Shown here: positions 17,291 through 27,448 of the stretch, one piece after another | Numbering within the stretch: position 1 is the stretch's first letter | How the letters are laid out: each line of letters opens with the position of its first letter | Origin: DASRJW01 sp964567755 | Lineage (GTDB): Bacteria; Krumholzibacteriota; Krumholzibacteriia; G020349025 | Direction of reading: 5' to 3' | Assembly: GCA_964567755.1 (NCBI GenBank) | Contig: CAZMNW010000054.1 | Location: 62,001 to 126,000, forward strand | Length of the DNA stretch: 64,000 bases | Notes under the pieces: model-generated | Seen by the model: the letters and a program-made list of their open reading frames with translations, nothing else | Told to the model about the DNA's origin: nothing | Databases searched by the model: none | Position numbers and translations under genes: made by a program

Positions 17291-17529
17291 GGACCGATCC
17301 CCCCTTTGTTCCGACCCTCTGGGTGAGCCGTGCCGGCTCGTGAACCAAACCCGGAATACGGCCGTGGGGACCCACGCCTCGGACTCTTCGTCCACACGCA
17401 GCCATGGTCGGAGCATACTGCCGGACAGCCCCCGCGAGCCAGCGGTGCGGCCGTTCCTCTTGCCCTCGGCGCCTGCGGTGTGGGAGCCTCACGGTCTCGC
17501 TGGACGACAAGCCGCGCAAGGAGGTTCCC

Positions 17530-17670
17530 ATGGGGCGCGCTATCGTCGCCGTCGTCGCGGGATACGCAACGATGTTCGCCTTCGTGTTCATCACCCTTGC
17601 AGTTGCGTATCTCGTCATGGGTGCGGAACGCAGCTTCCTGCTTCTGCTCGCCGGACGCCGCAGCACGTAA
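17530..17670 (+). CDS. Very short single-pass membrane protein, possibly a truncated gene
   Basis: A 46-residue reading frame with an excellent Shine-Dalgarno site (AAGGAGG, five bases before the ATG). It encodes MGRAIVAVVAGYATM, then a strongly hydrophobic helix (FVFITLAVAYLVMGAE), then a short basic tail. The first 36 residues look to me like the start of larger membrane proteins of about 150 residues, so the stop at 17668-17670 may be a truncation. The receiver-RsbW gene starts 16 bases later. Either a genuine microprotein or a degraded gene. Confidence 0.5.
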   Translation: MGRAIVAVVAGYATMFAFVFITLAVAYLVMGAERSFLLLLAGRRST

Positions 17671-17686
17671 CGCCTTGGAGGGACAC

Positions 17687-18544
17687 GTGCGCATCCTGGT
17701 CGTCGACGACGATCGCGTGACCTTGCATCTCGTGCGCGGCTTGCTCGTAGCCGAGGGTTTCGAAGTGGAAACCGCGAACGATGCGACCGAGGCGCTGGAC
17801 AAGACCGCACGCTCGACTTTCGATCTTCTGGTCGTCGATGTGTGGATGCCGGACATGAGCGGATTCGATTTCCTGGCGCGATTGCGCGCCAAGGGGCCGC
17901 CCCCGCCCGCACTGATCCTGACCGCCGACGACGCCCCCGAAACGATGCTCCGTGCTGTCGGCGAGCAGGCCTATCGTTACTTGTCCAAACCTGTGGATCC
18001 GCATGACCTGATCGAAGCCGTGAACGCGGCGCTCGAATCTCCTCCCATGGCTCGACCCATCGAGGTGCTCTCGGCCAGGCCCGATTGGGTGGAGCTGCTC
18101 GTTCCCTGCGACATCGAAGCCGCCGAGCGCACGCGCAATTTCATGTCGCAGTTGGACGCCGAGCTTCCCGACGACGTGCGTGAATCCGTCGGCGCCGCAT
18201 TCCATGAGCTGTTGCGCAACGCCATCGAATGGGGGGGCAAGCTCGATCCCGCGGCCAGTGTCCGCATTGCCTGCATTCGCTCGCCGCGCATGATCTTGTA
18301 TCGGATCTCCGATCCAGGCCAGGGGTTCCACTTCGAGGAACTGCGCCATGCCGCGGTCTCGAACCCCGACGATCAGCCGCTGCAGCATATCGAGGAACGC
18401 GAGAAGCTCGGGATGCGCGCCGGCGGTTACGGGCTCATGCTCACCCGCTCTCTCGTCGACGAATTGCTGTTCAACGAGAAGCATAACGAGGTGCTGTTCG
18501 TGAAGTATCTCGAGGGACGGCCCATGCCCAAGCCAGGTCAGTGA
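17687..18544 (+). CDS. Response regulator receiver fused to an RsbW-like ATPase
   Basis: A 285-residue protein begun at the GTG at 17687-17689, with GGAGG five bases upstream. Residues 1-120 are a receiver (ILVVDDDR, phosphoacceptor Asp at 51 in LLVVDVWMP, TADDAPE, LSKPVD). Residues about 140-275 are a HATPase domain of the anti-sigma/RsbW class (AFHELLRNAIEWGG N-box, ISDPGQGF G1 box, GGYGLMLTRSLVDEL). The pairing suggests that phosphorylation controls an anti-sigma kinase or binding activity. Its end overlaps by seven bases the end of the convergent hybrid kinase gene, which could be its phosphodonor. Confidence 0.9.
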   Translation: MRILVVDDDRVTLHLVRGLLVAEGFEVETANDATEALDKTARSTFDLLVVDVWMPDMSGFDFLARLRAKGPPPPALILTADDAPETMLRAVGEQAYRYLSKPVDPHDLIEAVNAALESPPMARPIEVLSARPDWVELLVPCDIEAAERTRNFMSQLDAELPDDVRESVGAAFHELLRNAIEWGGKLDPAASVRIACIRSPRMILYRISDPGQGFHFEELRHAAVSNPDDQPLQHIEEREKLGMRAGGYGLMLTRSLVDELLFNEKHNEVLFVKYLEGRPMPKPGQ

Positions 18545-21501
18545 CCGCTGCGCGTGCGCTTGCGTGCTGGCGCCGGCTCGGCAGCCGCGCCCGGACTCGT
18601 GCTCTGCCGCGCCGCGAGATCCTGCAATGCGCCGTGCAGCCGGGTAATTTCGGCCTCCAAGGTCGCGATCGCCGCCGGGATCTCGTTCCAGGCCTCGCGC
18701 CGTGCGTGCTCTTCCAACGTCTGCGCCGCCTCCGTCGCTTCCTCGAGCATGAAGATCGCAACCGAGCCCTTGAGCATGTGCACGACGGCGGCGAGGCCGG
18801 CGGCGTCTCGTGCGGCGACGGCGCCGCGGATGTCCTGCATGCGCTGCGGGCAGTCGACGAGAAAGAGATCCATTACTTCGCGCAACAGCTTGCGATTGCC
18901 ACCGACGCGTTCGAGGAGTGCGGCGTCGTCGAGCCACGCCCCTCCCGTTCGCGCTGGCGTCTGAGAACCCACGGCAACTGCTTTCGCTTTCACCGCCGTG
19001 GAGATCGCGCGTGCGAGGTCGACCGGCCGGACTGGCTTGATCAAGTAACCATCCATCCCGGCCGCCAGGCAACGGTCGATCTCTTCCTCCTGCGCGTATG
19101 CCGTGAGCGCCAGAATCGGCACCCGACTGCGACCCGCGGTGCCCGCTTCCATCTCGCGCCGGCGAATGGCGAGCGTCGCCTCGATTCCATCCATCTCGGG
19201 CATGCGGACGTCCATGAGCACGACGTCGAAATCGCTGCGCTCGAGGGCCGCCAGAGCTTCGCGCCCATGGCGCGCCAGGCGGACGACATGCCCTTGTTTG
19301 GCGAGCACACGTTGCACGAGACGCTGGTTGATCGGATTGTCTTCCACCACCAGGACGCGGTACTTCGACCGCTGCGGGCGCAGGCGCTGCTTGGCGCCTG
19401 AGCGTGTTTCTTGGTTCCAAGGACGGCCTTCGACAATCGTCACCAGGGAGGCGAGAAGCTCGTGCGGCTCGACCGGTTTGGCCAGGAAGCCCGAAGCGCC
19501 AATGCGACGGGCACCGGCAGCATCGCGAATGCTGCCCATGGAAGGCAGCAGGAGCACGATTCCAGGCGCTGGCCCGGGAATACGACGCAGGCTACGCACC
19601 AGGGCTGGTCCCCCGGTGCCGGACAGATGTGAATCGACGAGGATCAGTCGGAAGGGCGTGCCTTGCTGGGCCGCTTCCTCCGCCACTCGGTGTGCCTCTT
19701 CGGCACTGCTGCTGCTCTGCACCTGCATCTGCAGATCTCCCAGCATGCGTTCGAGGACGGCACGGGCCGAATCGTTGTCGTCCACCACCAGGACGCGCAA
19801 ACCTCGCAACACTTCGCTGCCTTGACGCACTGCATCCGCCTCCGGCACGGCCGGCATCGGCGCGGTGAAATGGAACGTGCTCCCGCGCCCAATGCGGCTC
19901 TCCACCCAGATCCGTCCACCCATGAGCTCGACGAAGCGAGAGGAGATCGCCAGCCCGAGACCGGTGCCGCCGTAGTGACGCGCAGTCGACGCATCGGCCT
20001 GTTCGAAGGCCTTGAAGACGCGTTCCTGCCTTTCCGATGCGATGCCGATGCCGGTGTCGACGACGGACATGTGCAGCATGGGCTGACTGCCATCCGCACC
20101 GATCCATTCGACGCGCACGATCACCTCGCCTTGATCGGTGAATTTGACCGCGTTGCCGACGAGGTTGACGACCACTTGGCGCAATCGCGCTGGATCGCCG
20201 ATGAGCCGCGGCGGCACGCCGGGCGACATGTCGCACACGAGCTCGATGCCTTTCTGTGCGGCACGCAGTCCCAGCGCCTTGAGTGCGCCCCCGAGCGTGT
20301 CACACAAGTCGAACTCGATGCGTTCGAGTTCGATCCGGCGCGCCTCGATCCTGGACAAGTCGAGCAAGTCGGTCAGCAGTCCCAGCAACGCCTCGGCCGA
20401 TCCTTTGACCACGGACAAGTATTCCTGCTGTTCCGGAGTGAGCCGGGTGTCGAGTGCGAGCTCGGTCATGCCGATGATGGCGTTGAGCGGCGTCCGGATC
20501 TCGTGACTGATGTTGGCCAGGAACTCGCTCTTCGCATGGCTGGCGCTCTCGGCCGAATCCTTTGCCTGGGCCAGCTCCACCGCCACTTGCTTGCTCTCGG
20601 TCACGTCTCGCGCCAAGGAGTAGATGACGCGTCGCTCGACCGAGGCTTTGGCGCTCCACGAAATCCAGCGGTAATCGCCATGTTTGGTGCGGTAGCGGTT
20701 CTCGAAATGGATGAGCTCCGACCCCGAGACCAGGGCTTGCGCCTGCTCGAGGCTGGCGGCGAGGTCGTCGGGATGCACGAAATCCAGATAGGGTTGTGCC
20801 ATCAGCTCGGCGCGCGTGTGCCCGAGGGTGCGCTCCCACGCCGGGTTCAAGCGTTTGAAGAAGCCATCGAACCCGGCGATGCTCATCATGTCGACCGAAA
20901 GATCGAAAAGCTGCTGCAGCTCGTCCTCGGCGCGGCGAGCAACGACGAAGGAACCAATTTGGCGGTTCAGTTCCTCGAGAAGCCGAAGCGATCCGGCATC
21001 GAGCTCGCCGAGGATCGAGCCCACGAGCTCGATGACGCCGAAGAAACGTTCCCCGAGATGAATCGGCAGCGCGAGAGCACCCTGCAAGCCAGCACGATGG
21101 GCGTGGCTCGCCCGCGGGCTCGAGGCTGCGCCGGTGATGTCGGCGCTCCACGTGGTTTGTCTGCTGACCCAGACACGCCCGGGCAGTTCCTCGCCACGCA
21201 AAAGCTTCGTCGTGCGGGATGCGGCCGTGAATGCGGCCAAGCGCTGGTCCTCTGGCTCGGACGTTGCGAGACAGACCAGTGCGCCCGACGCCTTGTCGAC
21301 ATGCCAGAGCAACGCGATTTCGAACTGGGTACTGTCGCACAGCAGACGCATGAATTCCGGAGTCGCTGCAGCCTCAGGGCCCGACTCGCCGAAAAGGCTC
21401 AGGATCGCGCACTGGGCCTCGAGCTGCGTGCGCCGGCGTTGGTGCTCGGCAGAGCGATCGACTGCGCGGTCATCCATGCCGTCAGCTTTGCCGTCGTCCA
21501 T
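18538..21501 (-). CDS. Hybrid sensor histidine kinase (GAF-PAS-HisKA-HATPase-REC-REC-Hpt)
   Basis: A soluble phosphorelay kinase of about 987 residues. Domains in order: GAF (about 45-180), PAS (195-315, FDLSVDMMSIAGFDG), HisKA (SHEIRTPLN, His near 333), HATPase (NLVGNAVKF, VDTGIGI, GGTGLGLAIS), receiver 1 (RVLVVDDND, acceptor in ILVDSHL), receiver 2 (RVLVVEDN, acceptor in VLMDVRMPEMDG) and a C-terminal Hpt domain (VVHMLKGSVA). No membrane segment is present. The N-terminus is uncertain: three ATGs occur in a short repeated motif MDDGKAD/MDDGKAD/MDDRAVD, and I give the first. A GTG further upstream would add 67 residues. Convergent with the receiver-RsbW gene. Confidence 0.92.
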   Translation of the reverse strand: MDDGKADGMDDRAVDRSAEHQRRRTQLEAQCAILSLFGESGPEAAATPEFMRLLCDSTQFEIALLWHVDKASGALVCLATSEPEDQRLAAFTAASRTTKLLRGEELPGRVWVSRQTTWSADITGAASSPRASHAHRAGLQGALALPIHLGERFFGVIELVGSILGELDAGSLRLLEELNRQIGSFVVARRAEDELQQLFDLSVDMMSIAGFDGFFKRLNPAWERTLGHTRAELMAQPYLDFVHPDDLAASLEQAQALVSGSELIHFENRYRTKHGDYRWISWSAKASVERRVIYSLARDVTESKQVAVELAQAKDSAESASHAKSEFLANISHEIRTPLNAIIGMTELALDTRLTPEQQEYLSVVKGSAEALLGLLTDLLDLSRIEARRIELERIEFDLCDTLGGALKALGLRAAQKGIELVCDMSPGVPPRLIGDPARLRQVVVNLVGNAVKFTDQGEVIVRVEWIGADGSQPMLHMSVVDTGIGIASERQERVFKAFEQADASTARHYGGTGLGLAISSRFVELMGGRIWVESRIGRGSTFHFTAPMPAVPEADAVRQGSEVLRGLRVLVVDDNDSARAVLERMLGDLQMQVQSSSSAEEAHRVAEEAAQQGTPFRLILVDSHLSGTGGPALVRSLRRIPGPAPGIVLLLPSMGSIRDAAGARRIGASGFLAKPVEPHELLASLVTIVEGRPWNQETRSGAKQRLRPQRSKYRVLVVEDNPINQRLVQRVLAKQGHVVRLARHGREALAALERSDFDVVLMDVRMPEMDGIEATLAIRRREMEAGTAGRSRVPILALTAYAQEEEIDRCLAAGMDGYLIKPVRPVDLARAISTAVKAKAVAVGSQTPARTGGAWLDDAALLERVGGNRKLLREVMDLFLVDCPQRMQDIRGAVAARDAAGLAAVVHMLKGSVAIFMLEEATEAAQTLEEHARREAWNEIPAAIATLEAEITRLHGALQDLAARQSTSPGAAAEPAPARKRTRSGH

Positions 21502-21711
21502 GGCATCCGCCTTGCCGTCGTCCGTGTTTTCGCTTCGCGGGGAAAGATTTCTCGTCAACCGCTCTCCCGCTCCTGGACGACTTCCTGCGGCGAGTGTTCG
21601 GCGGGTCGGCACGAGTATAGTAGCATCCCAGCGGTCGAGCACCGGGCCCCGGCGCGACGAGCGGCAGTATCTCTTTTGCGGACCGCCGCTCGAGGGTGAC
21701 ACCGCGCTCGA

Positions 21712-23031
21712 TCACCGAACTGCTGCAGCTCCTCCCCTCGCCCATTGTAGATCGTAACAAATGACGGCCATGGGAACCGCTCCGGCGTCGGGGGCTTCTT
21801 CTGCGCCCGGCTCACGGCCCGCCATGGCTCGCAATGCGGCTTCGAATTCCTTGATCACGAAGAGCCGATCGCCCGCGAGCACAAGCCGGTCCTCCTCGAA
21901 ATCGCAGTCGCCCGTCCATGTGACGCGCTGCACATATCGCCCCTCTGGATCGAAGACATCCAGATTGCCGATCGTGCCTGCCGGGAGGTCGCGCACACCG
22001 CGGCTGGATAGCACCCAGATGGTTCCGTCATCGGCGACGGCGAACCAGCGGATATCACGTTCCCGATTGCTGATGTCGAATTCGGGCTCGATGCGACCAC
22101 GCGCGCCACGGATCATGATGCGGCTGCCGAGCGCCTTCTTGCGTTTCTCGATCTCGTCGGCACTGCGCATGACCGGTTCGTAGTCGAGTGAAATGACGCG
22201 CTGGAGCTTGCCGCTCGGAGACCAAACTTGCAGCTTCCAGGTGCGATCGAGTGTGGCATAGACGTCGCCCTGCGGCCCGACTGTCCACAGGGTTCCGAAC
22301 TCGTCTTCCTTGATCACCATGCGCGCCATGCTCGAGGTGCTGGTCATTTCGGAGAAGCGAGCCAGTTGCTTCCCTTGGCGGTCGATGCGCACGAGCGCGT
22401 TGGTGCGGTCGACCGTCCCCTCGGCCATGCGGAAGTTGCCACCCTGCAAGACCAGCGAACCGCCACGATACGTGACACCCTGCAGCATGCTGAAGCCACC
22501 GTCTTCGGCGCTCGGGAGGTTGAACGGATCTGCCGGTGTGCCATCGGGCTTGAACATCACGACCCGGCTCGGCTGCGTTTGCACGACGCCGAGATTGCCT
22601 TCCGGGTCGAAGAACAAGTCGCCAGGCCGGCGAAACTCGCCCGGACCTTCGCCTTCGCGGCCGATCGTCCGCAGGTACTCGCCGCTCTTCGAGAACACCT
22701 TGACCTCGGACAGTTGCCTGTCCACCAAGTAGACGTCCCCCGACGGATGCACACCGATGTCGGTGATGAGACCGAAGAACTCGCCTTGCTCCTCACTCTC
22801 ACCGCCAACTCGCCATTGTTCCTCGAGGGTGACAGTCATCGGCTTATCCAACGGTTCGGCGGGGTTCTTCATATGAACCACGCCATTCTCGGTGGTTTCC
22901 TGTCCCTTCCAGGTTCCGGCGTTGGCAGAATGGCCCACCGTCAGGACGGCGACCGCGAGGAAGGCTGCAACCCACGAGATCCTGCGTCCCAGGGACGCAC
23001 TCTTCGGTTTCTGGGGCGACTCGAGGCGCAT
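21712..23031 (-). CDS. Secreted six-bladed beta-propeller protein
   Basis: A protein of about 439 residues with a signal peptide (VAAFLAVAVLTVGHSANAG). The body contains NHL/6-bladed-propeller repeats: IGVHPSGDVYLVDRQLSEVKVFSKSG and LRTIGREGEGPGEFRRPGDL are typical blade motifs. It has the length and pattern of propeller proteins common in Bacteroidota and related phyla. No catalytic residues are evident; such proteins usually bind ligands or other proteins. The ATG at 23031 has GGAG five bases upstream, and an ATG three bases earlier is equivalent. No C-terminal sorting domain is present. Confidence 0.85.
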   Translation of the reverse strand: MRLESPQKPKSASLGRRISWVAAFLAVAVLTVGHSANAGTWKGQETTENGVVHMKNPAEPLDKPMTVTLEEQWRVGGESEEQGEFFGLITDIGVHPSGDVYLVDRQLSEVKVFSKSGEYLRTIGREGEGPGEFRRPGDLFFDPEGNLGVVQTQPSRVVMFKPDGTPADPFNLPSAEDGGFSMLQGVTYRGGSLVLQGGNFRMAEGTVDRTNALVRIDRQGKQLARFSEMTSTSSMARMVIKEDEFGTLWTVGPQGDVYATLDRTWKLQVWSPSGKLQRVISLDYEPVMRSADEIEKRKKALGSRIMIRGARGRIEPEFDISNRERDIRWFAVADDGTIWVLSSRGVRDLPAGTIGNLDVFDPEGRYVQRVTWTGDCDFEEDRLVLAGDRLFVIKEFEAALRAMAGREPGAEEAPDAGAVPMAVICYDLQWARGGAAAVR

Positions 23032-23124
23032 CATGACTCCAAGGCGGTTGGGGAATTGACGAGCCCGCGCGAGGATGTCGGGGCGCATAGGTAGAAGAAC
23101 ACCCGCCGCCGCGGCTGGTTCCCG

Positions 23125-26100
23125 CTACTGCAGGACGACCAACTTGCGGCTCGCATCGTGATCTCGCGTCACCAGACGACAGTGATAAATGCCGCTCGCC
23201 ACGCGACGGCCACGCGCGTCCAGACCATCCCAGGTGATCCGGTACCAATCGCGCTGCCGCTCGCCGTCGAGGAGGGTGCGAACCAGTCGGCCGGCGACGT
23301 CATAGATGCAGAGCCGAACCGGACCGGCAGCGCCGAGGTCGAAACGAATCAGCGTGGTCGGATTAAAAGGGTTCGGTACGTTGGGGTGCAGTGCCGTTCT
23401 AGCCGGTCCGCTCGCGATCGACGATCCGATGTCGCCCACATCCGTCGGGTTCTCAGACCTCCGATCCCGCGCCGGGAGCGCGGCGGCCAGGATCTTCGCC
23501 GCGAGCGCGGTGCGTGCCGACTGCGCGGCTGCACCAGGCCCTGGTCCTCCACCCTTTTCGCGGATGTCGACCCACGGATGCGATTGGACGATGGTGCTTT
23601 AGCCAGCGGACGGATCGCTGTTCATGACCATGGCGGCGCTGCCGAGCTGCCCCGTCGCGGCCTTTTTGTACCGGTGAGTCGGAACCGCGGACCCGAGCGC
23701 TGCGAGCGCGTCATAGCTGCGCCGGAGACACGACCCCTGCAGGGTGTAGACGTCGTGCGTGAAATCCGCATTCGCCATGCCATCCGGTGTGAAGAACGCG
23801 AATGCCCCTTGGCCTTCGACGTCCGGATTCGGATCCGAGCTCTGTGAGGCTTCGACCAAGTCGACACCCAGGAACTGCTCGTACAAAAGAGGCCGAGGAG
23901 GTCGACTGGACTCGAGAATGTTGGCGCCGAGGATCCAAAGTGTCGCGTATCCGGCCTCGCTGCCGGCGCCGCGCGCGAGCCAATCGCGGAACCAGCCCGC
24001 TTGATCGACCTCCTTGCCTTCCAAGACCTCCCGCCCGTCGGGAATGACGAGGGAACTACGCACGCCCGCGTCGTACAAGATGAGCCCGTACCCTGTGGCT
24101 TGCTCGACCGTGGCCCGGCCCCCGAGATGGTGGTGATTGTAGGGACCGCCGGTTCCCGAGTGGTCGTACACATCGTAGTGCCCGCGGTAACCGAGACGAT
24201 CGAGCGTGTACATGAAGGAAGTGCGGTGAGCATCTCCGGTGCGTCTGCCCGGGTTCACCATCTGGCAGTAGAGCAGATGATGCGCTTACGTCGAGCCTGC
24301 GATCTCCGCCGCGGTTGGCTCGAGCTTGCCGTGCGGATCGGCCGCGATGCGCTCGAGAAAATCGGGGTCCCAGTCGATCGCGGGCAAGAAGCTCACCTCC
24401 AGGAGACCTCCCGTGGCCTCCTGAGCATCAGCGATCGAAGCCGGGGCGCGGTCCAATCCCGCAGGCCATGAGGTGACACCTCCCAGCGCGTCGCTCGCCT
24501 GCCAAAAATAATGCAGGACGTCTCCACCGCGGAAATAGGAGTCATCCAAGTCGACGAAGTAGACGTCCCCCCCCGCTCAAGCTAAGGGCTTGGGGCGCTT
24601 CGAAGTGGAAGAAACCGTGCGCGCTGACGGCCCAGGGTGGCGGTGCTTTGCCGCGGTGCGGCCCCGAGACGATGGCGCCATACCACTCGACCGCGACGAC
24701 GCCGCCCGCATCGCGGACGTCCTGCACCAAGACGTGGATGGAGTCTCCCACGATCCGTTGCATCGATTGTCGATTGACCTGGCTCGCCTCCGAAAAGTCC
24801 GCAGTTCCGAAGCGGTCTGTCGTGGGCCGGAAGTGCTCACCCCCAGCGAGGGGAATCGCGGGGTTGAGCTCGCTCGCGAACCCGTCCTGCGCTGCCCCGT
24901 CCAGTAGAAAAGTCGACACCGCCACGGCGAATTGCGGACCGTTCCACACCACTCGCCCGATGCGGGTGCGATCGACATAAGGACCCGGCCCAGGGTTGTG
25001 GAAAACCGGCGGATCCGCTGCGAAGAGGAGCTGCCAATCGGAGACGCGGTGCCGGATCTGAATCATAGAAGCCGACTCCGAATCGAAATGAGGCGTCATG
25101 TCGAACGTCGGCGTCTGCCAGCCGAAGAAAGACAGTGAGTTCCATAGTGACGCGCGTCCCCAAGCCGAGATGCACTCGACGCCGTCAACGACCTTCTTCC
25201 CCCGCACGGCCCATTGGTGCACCAGGCGACTGCCGGTGAAGAAGTTGCCCGGGAAGCGATCGAAGCGGAGCACCGTACCCACGGCGTGGGACGGCAGATC
25301 CGTCAAGCTCACCCACGGGCTCAGGATGGCGTCGTCGAGCCAGTTGCGCACGACGAAGCCACCTGGGCCGAAGGCCATGCCGGGTCGAGGGCGCGCGTGG
25401 GTGTGGTGTGGTCCGTCCACACCCAGGCACAGGAGGTGTTCTCGAAGCACGACTGATTGTCGCGCGGGTGCGGGAACAATCGCGCCCACTCGCCGAATGG
25501 CCGGCTGTCGTGCAGGTTGACGAATGTGATCGCTGGATCCAGGAGACCTTCGAAATCCTCGAAGAGCTCGGTGCCGCCTGTCAGAGCGAGTTGGTCGACG
25601 ACGAGCCCCGCACCGAGCTGGCTCTCGTATTGCCCGTCGCAAGGGGCGAAGCCGACATCGGAGAAGAACGCGATGTAAGCGCAGTCGACGGTGGCCGGCT
25701 CGCCAAAGCTCGGGAGCACGAGCCCATCGATGCGTCCGCAGGTCTCCAGGCCGCTGCGAGAGATGAGGACCTGGCGATGGAATCTCGTGGAGCGCTCGGG
25801 ATGCGCGGCGTAATCGACCATCTCGAACGAAGAGCAGTCCGGGTCCACCTCGATCTGCAGGAAATCGAAACCGTCTTCCGAATCGAGGGCGTGGTCGAAG
25901 GACAGGCTGGACGCCCCGATGTATTCGACTCGGATGGCCTGGTACCAGTCGTTGCAGTAGCCGCTTCCTTGCCAGCAAGAACTGCTGCCACCGAGCACCG
26001 CCGCGCTGCCGCGGATGCCCCCGATGCCGGCGAACGCATCATCCACTCGCCAATGAACCTGTCCGTCGTTGGCGATGCGGTAATCCACTCTCTGCCAACC

Positions 26101-26373
26101 TTGGTTGTCGCACCGGCGAATTCCTTCGAAATCCCAGTCGGCGATCCAGGTCGTGTCCGAAGTCGTGCTCTGCTGCGCCGGCAGGGACCCATCCGGATTG
26201 CCAATGACATCCGGCTCGATCTCGGACTCGACGAACACGTGAACATCTTCGACGGGACGAGCCCAAGCTGCGGGCAAGAGTGGGAGCCCGATCACGAGTG
26301 CCGCCGCCGAGACGCAGGCGAGTGTGCGCAGGAGGGGCGCAGGTTGCCATGAAGCGTTTCGCTTCGTAGCCAC
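23125..26373 (-). pseudogene. Broken gene for a large secreted protein with C-terminal FlgD-like sorting domain
   Basis: One coding sequence can be followed through two frames. It begins with a signal peptide (LACVSAAALVIGLPLLPAAWA), runs to about 25380, where one base seems missing (the frame then continues as MAFGPGGFVVRN), shifts back at a run of eight Cs at 24571-24578 where one base seems extra (SGG then DVYFVDLDDSYF), and meets in-frame TAA codons at 24286-24288 and 23599-23601. Past each stop the same frame continues sensibly (AHHLLYCQMVNPGRRTG; then STIVQSHPWVDIREK). It ends in a sorting domain (HPNVPNPFNPTTLIRFDL, YDVAGRLVRTLLDG, ASGIYHCRLV). The ancestral product had about 1,080 residues and was probably cell-surface. 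The start is uncertain. Sequencing error could explain the indels but hardly all four lesions. Confidence 0.8.
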
Positions 26374-26479
26374 ACCTCCAAAGGGCCACCGCCCATCCGC
26401 AGTCTGGCCCACGGGCCGATCAACAGCGGTTGCGCCGGCACGCATCAGGCCACTGCCACATGGAGGAGCACTCGATCCT

Positions 26480-26935
26480 TTACAATCCCTCCTGGGGAGA
26501 GAGTGCTCCGGAACTCTGGCGCATGACATTGGCCGGCAGTCGTGCATCGCAAATCAACCGGTACCCGTACCGATCGTCGGTCACGAGTTCCCACTTTCCC
26601 ACCACACGAGGATCGTCGGCAAACTTCTCAAACCGGCGTTTCGCCAGCTGATCCAAGATGGGAAACATCTCGCGCGGTGTGATCTCACGATTGAGCACCC
26701 GTGCGAGCTCATGAAGGTGCTCGGGGTGGTTCCACAGCGGCATGGCCATCACGTGAGCGTTCCAAACGACGATCACGATGTTGAGGGCGTCGCGCAGTGC
26801 CTCGAAGGGCGGCACGCCATCGAACCGCGACAGAAGAGGCTCACCGAAGTCGAGGATGGTCGCGGAAATCTTGCGCTCCGGGATCATGACCGACGACAGC
26901 GCTGCGGCCTGGGAATGCTTCTTCCTCCGTGTCAC
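26480..26935 (-). CDS. Conserved hypothetical protein
   Basis: A soluble protein of up to 151 residues, begun at the GTG at 26933-26935; an ATG at 26885-26887 (MIPERKISATILDF) would remove 16 basic residues and may be the real start. Landmarks are SATILDFGEPLL, NIVIVVWNAHVMAMPLWN, REMFPILDQLAKRRFEKF and WELVTDDRYGYRLICDARLP. I recall similar small proteins in many environmental genomes but know no function. It lies on the same strand as, and 156 bases beyond, another conserved small gene (27092-27448), and the two may travel together. Confidence 0.7.
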   Translation of the reverse strand: MTRRKKHSQAAALSSVMIPERKISATILDFGEPLLSRFDGVPPFEALRDALNIVIVVWNAHVMAMPLWNHPEHLHELARVLNREITPREMFPILDQLAKRRFEKFADDPRVVGKWELVTDDRYGYRLICDARLPANVMRQSSGALSPQEGL

Positions 26936-27091
26936 GACAGGTTCAACTCCGGGTCCGAGGTGCTAGGCGATGAACCCAACCGTGGAGCTCGTTCTTCGCG
27001 GATGGCGGCGATGTGTGCACGCTTCTTCGCTTCCTCCGGATCGCCCAGATGCAAGCGCGGTGTCCTGATCGCAATGAATCGATCCGGGCTC

Positions 27092-27448
27092 TCAAGCGGG
27101 CCTACGCCTTCCCTTGTCGAGGTCGGCAAGCAACTCTACCTTCCGCGCTTTCAGCACAGCGATCTGGGTCTTCAGTCGGTTCATCTCCCGTTTGATGCGC
27201 AACAACTCAGTCATCCCCCGCCTGTCCCTGAGGAAGTCTTCCCCATGCTTCTCCCGGATCAGCGCTTCGACCTCTCGTCGAAGAAGTCGCAGGAATGGGT
27301 TGCCGTGAATCGCGTTGTGACGGTACTGAAGTTTGCCGGCTCGGATCGCCCGAACGATCGCCTCCTGAGTCAGCCCGAACTCTTTCCGCGCCGTCTTGTC
27401 GCTGAGCGTTGCGCCCTTTCGTTGCCATTCAGAGCCTTGGCTATTCAA
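27092..27448 (-). CDS. Conserved hypothetical coiled-coil protein
   Basis: A 118-residue protein. I chose the TTG at 27446-27448 because GGAGGAG lies six bases upstream and the protein family-like region starts just after. Residues 17-75 (SDKTARKEFGLTQEAIVRAI, then GKLQYRHNAIHGNPFLRLLR, then EVEALIREKHG) resemble a helix-turn-helix-like conserved unit. Residues 80-115 form a charged coiled coil (RIKREMNRLKTQIAVLKARK). Similar small proteins occur in many bacteria without assigned function. No signal or membrane segment. Confidence 0.7.
   Translation of the reverse strand: MNSQGSEWQRKGATLSDKTARKEFGLTQEAIVRAIRAGKLQYRHNAIHGNPFLRLLRREVEALIREKHGEDFLRDRRGMTELLRIKREMNRLKTQIAVLKARKVELLADLDKGRRRPA

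Noticed and set aside
21465..21510. A short tandem repeat at the N-terminus of the hybrid kinase (MDDGKAD twice, then MDDRAVD) as a phase-variable tract.
   Set aside because: The unit is 24 bases and in frame, so copy changes would not switch expression; it only makes the start codon uncertain.
19663..21699. A 678-codon plus-strand frame opposite the hybrid kinase.
   Set aside because: It is antisense to well-conserved kinase domains and shows no independent features.
23599..24288. Reassignment of TAA as a sense codon, to explain the two in-frame TAA codons.
   Set aside because: Some intact genes elsewhere in the window end in TAA or other normal stops at the expected family length (for example pilT and pyk end in TGA, sthA in TAG and the EEP-family gene in TAA), and this gene also has frameshifts, so decay is simpler.
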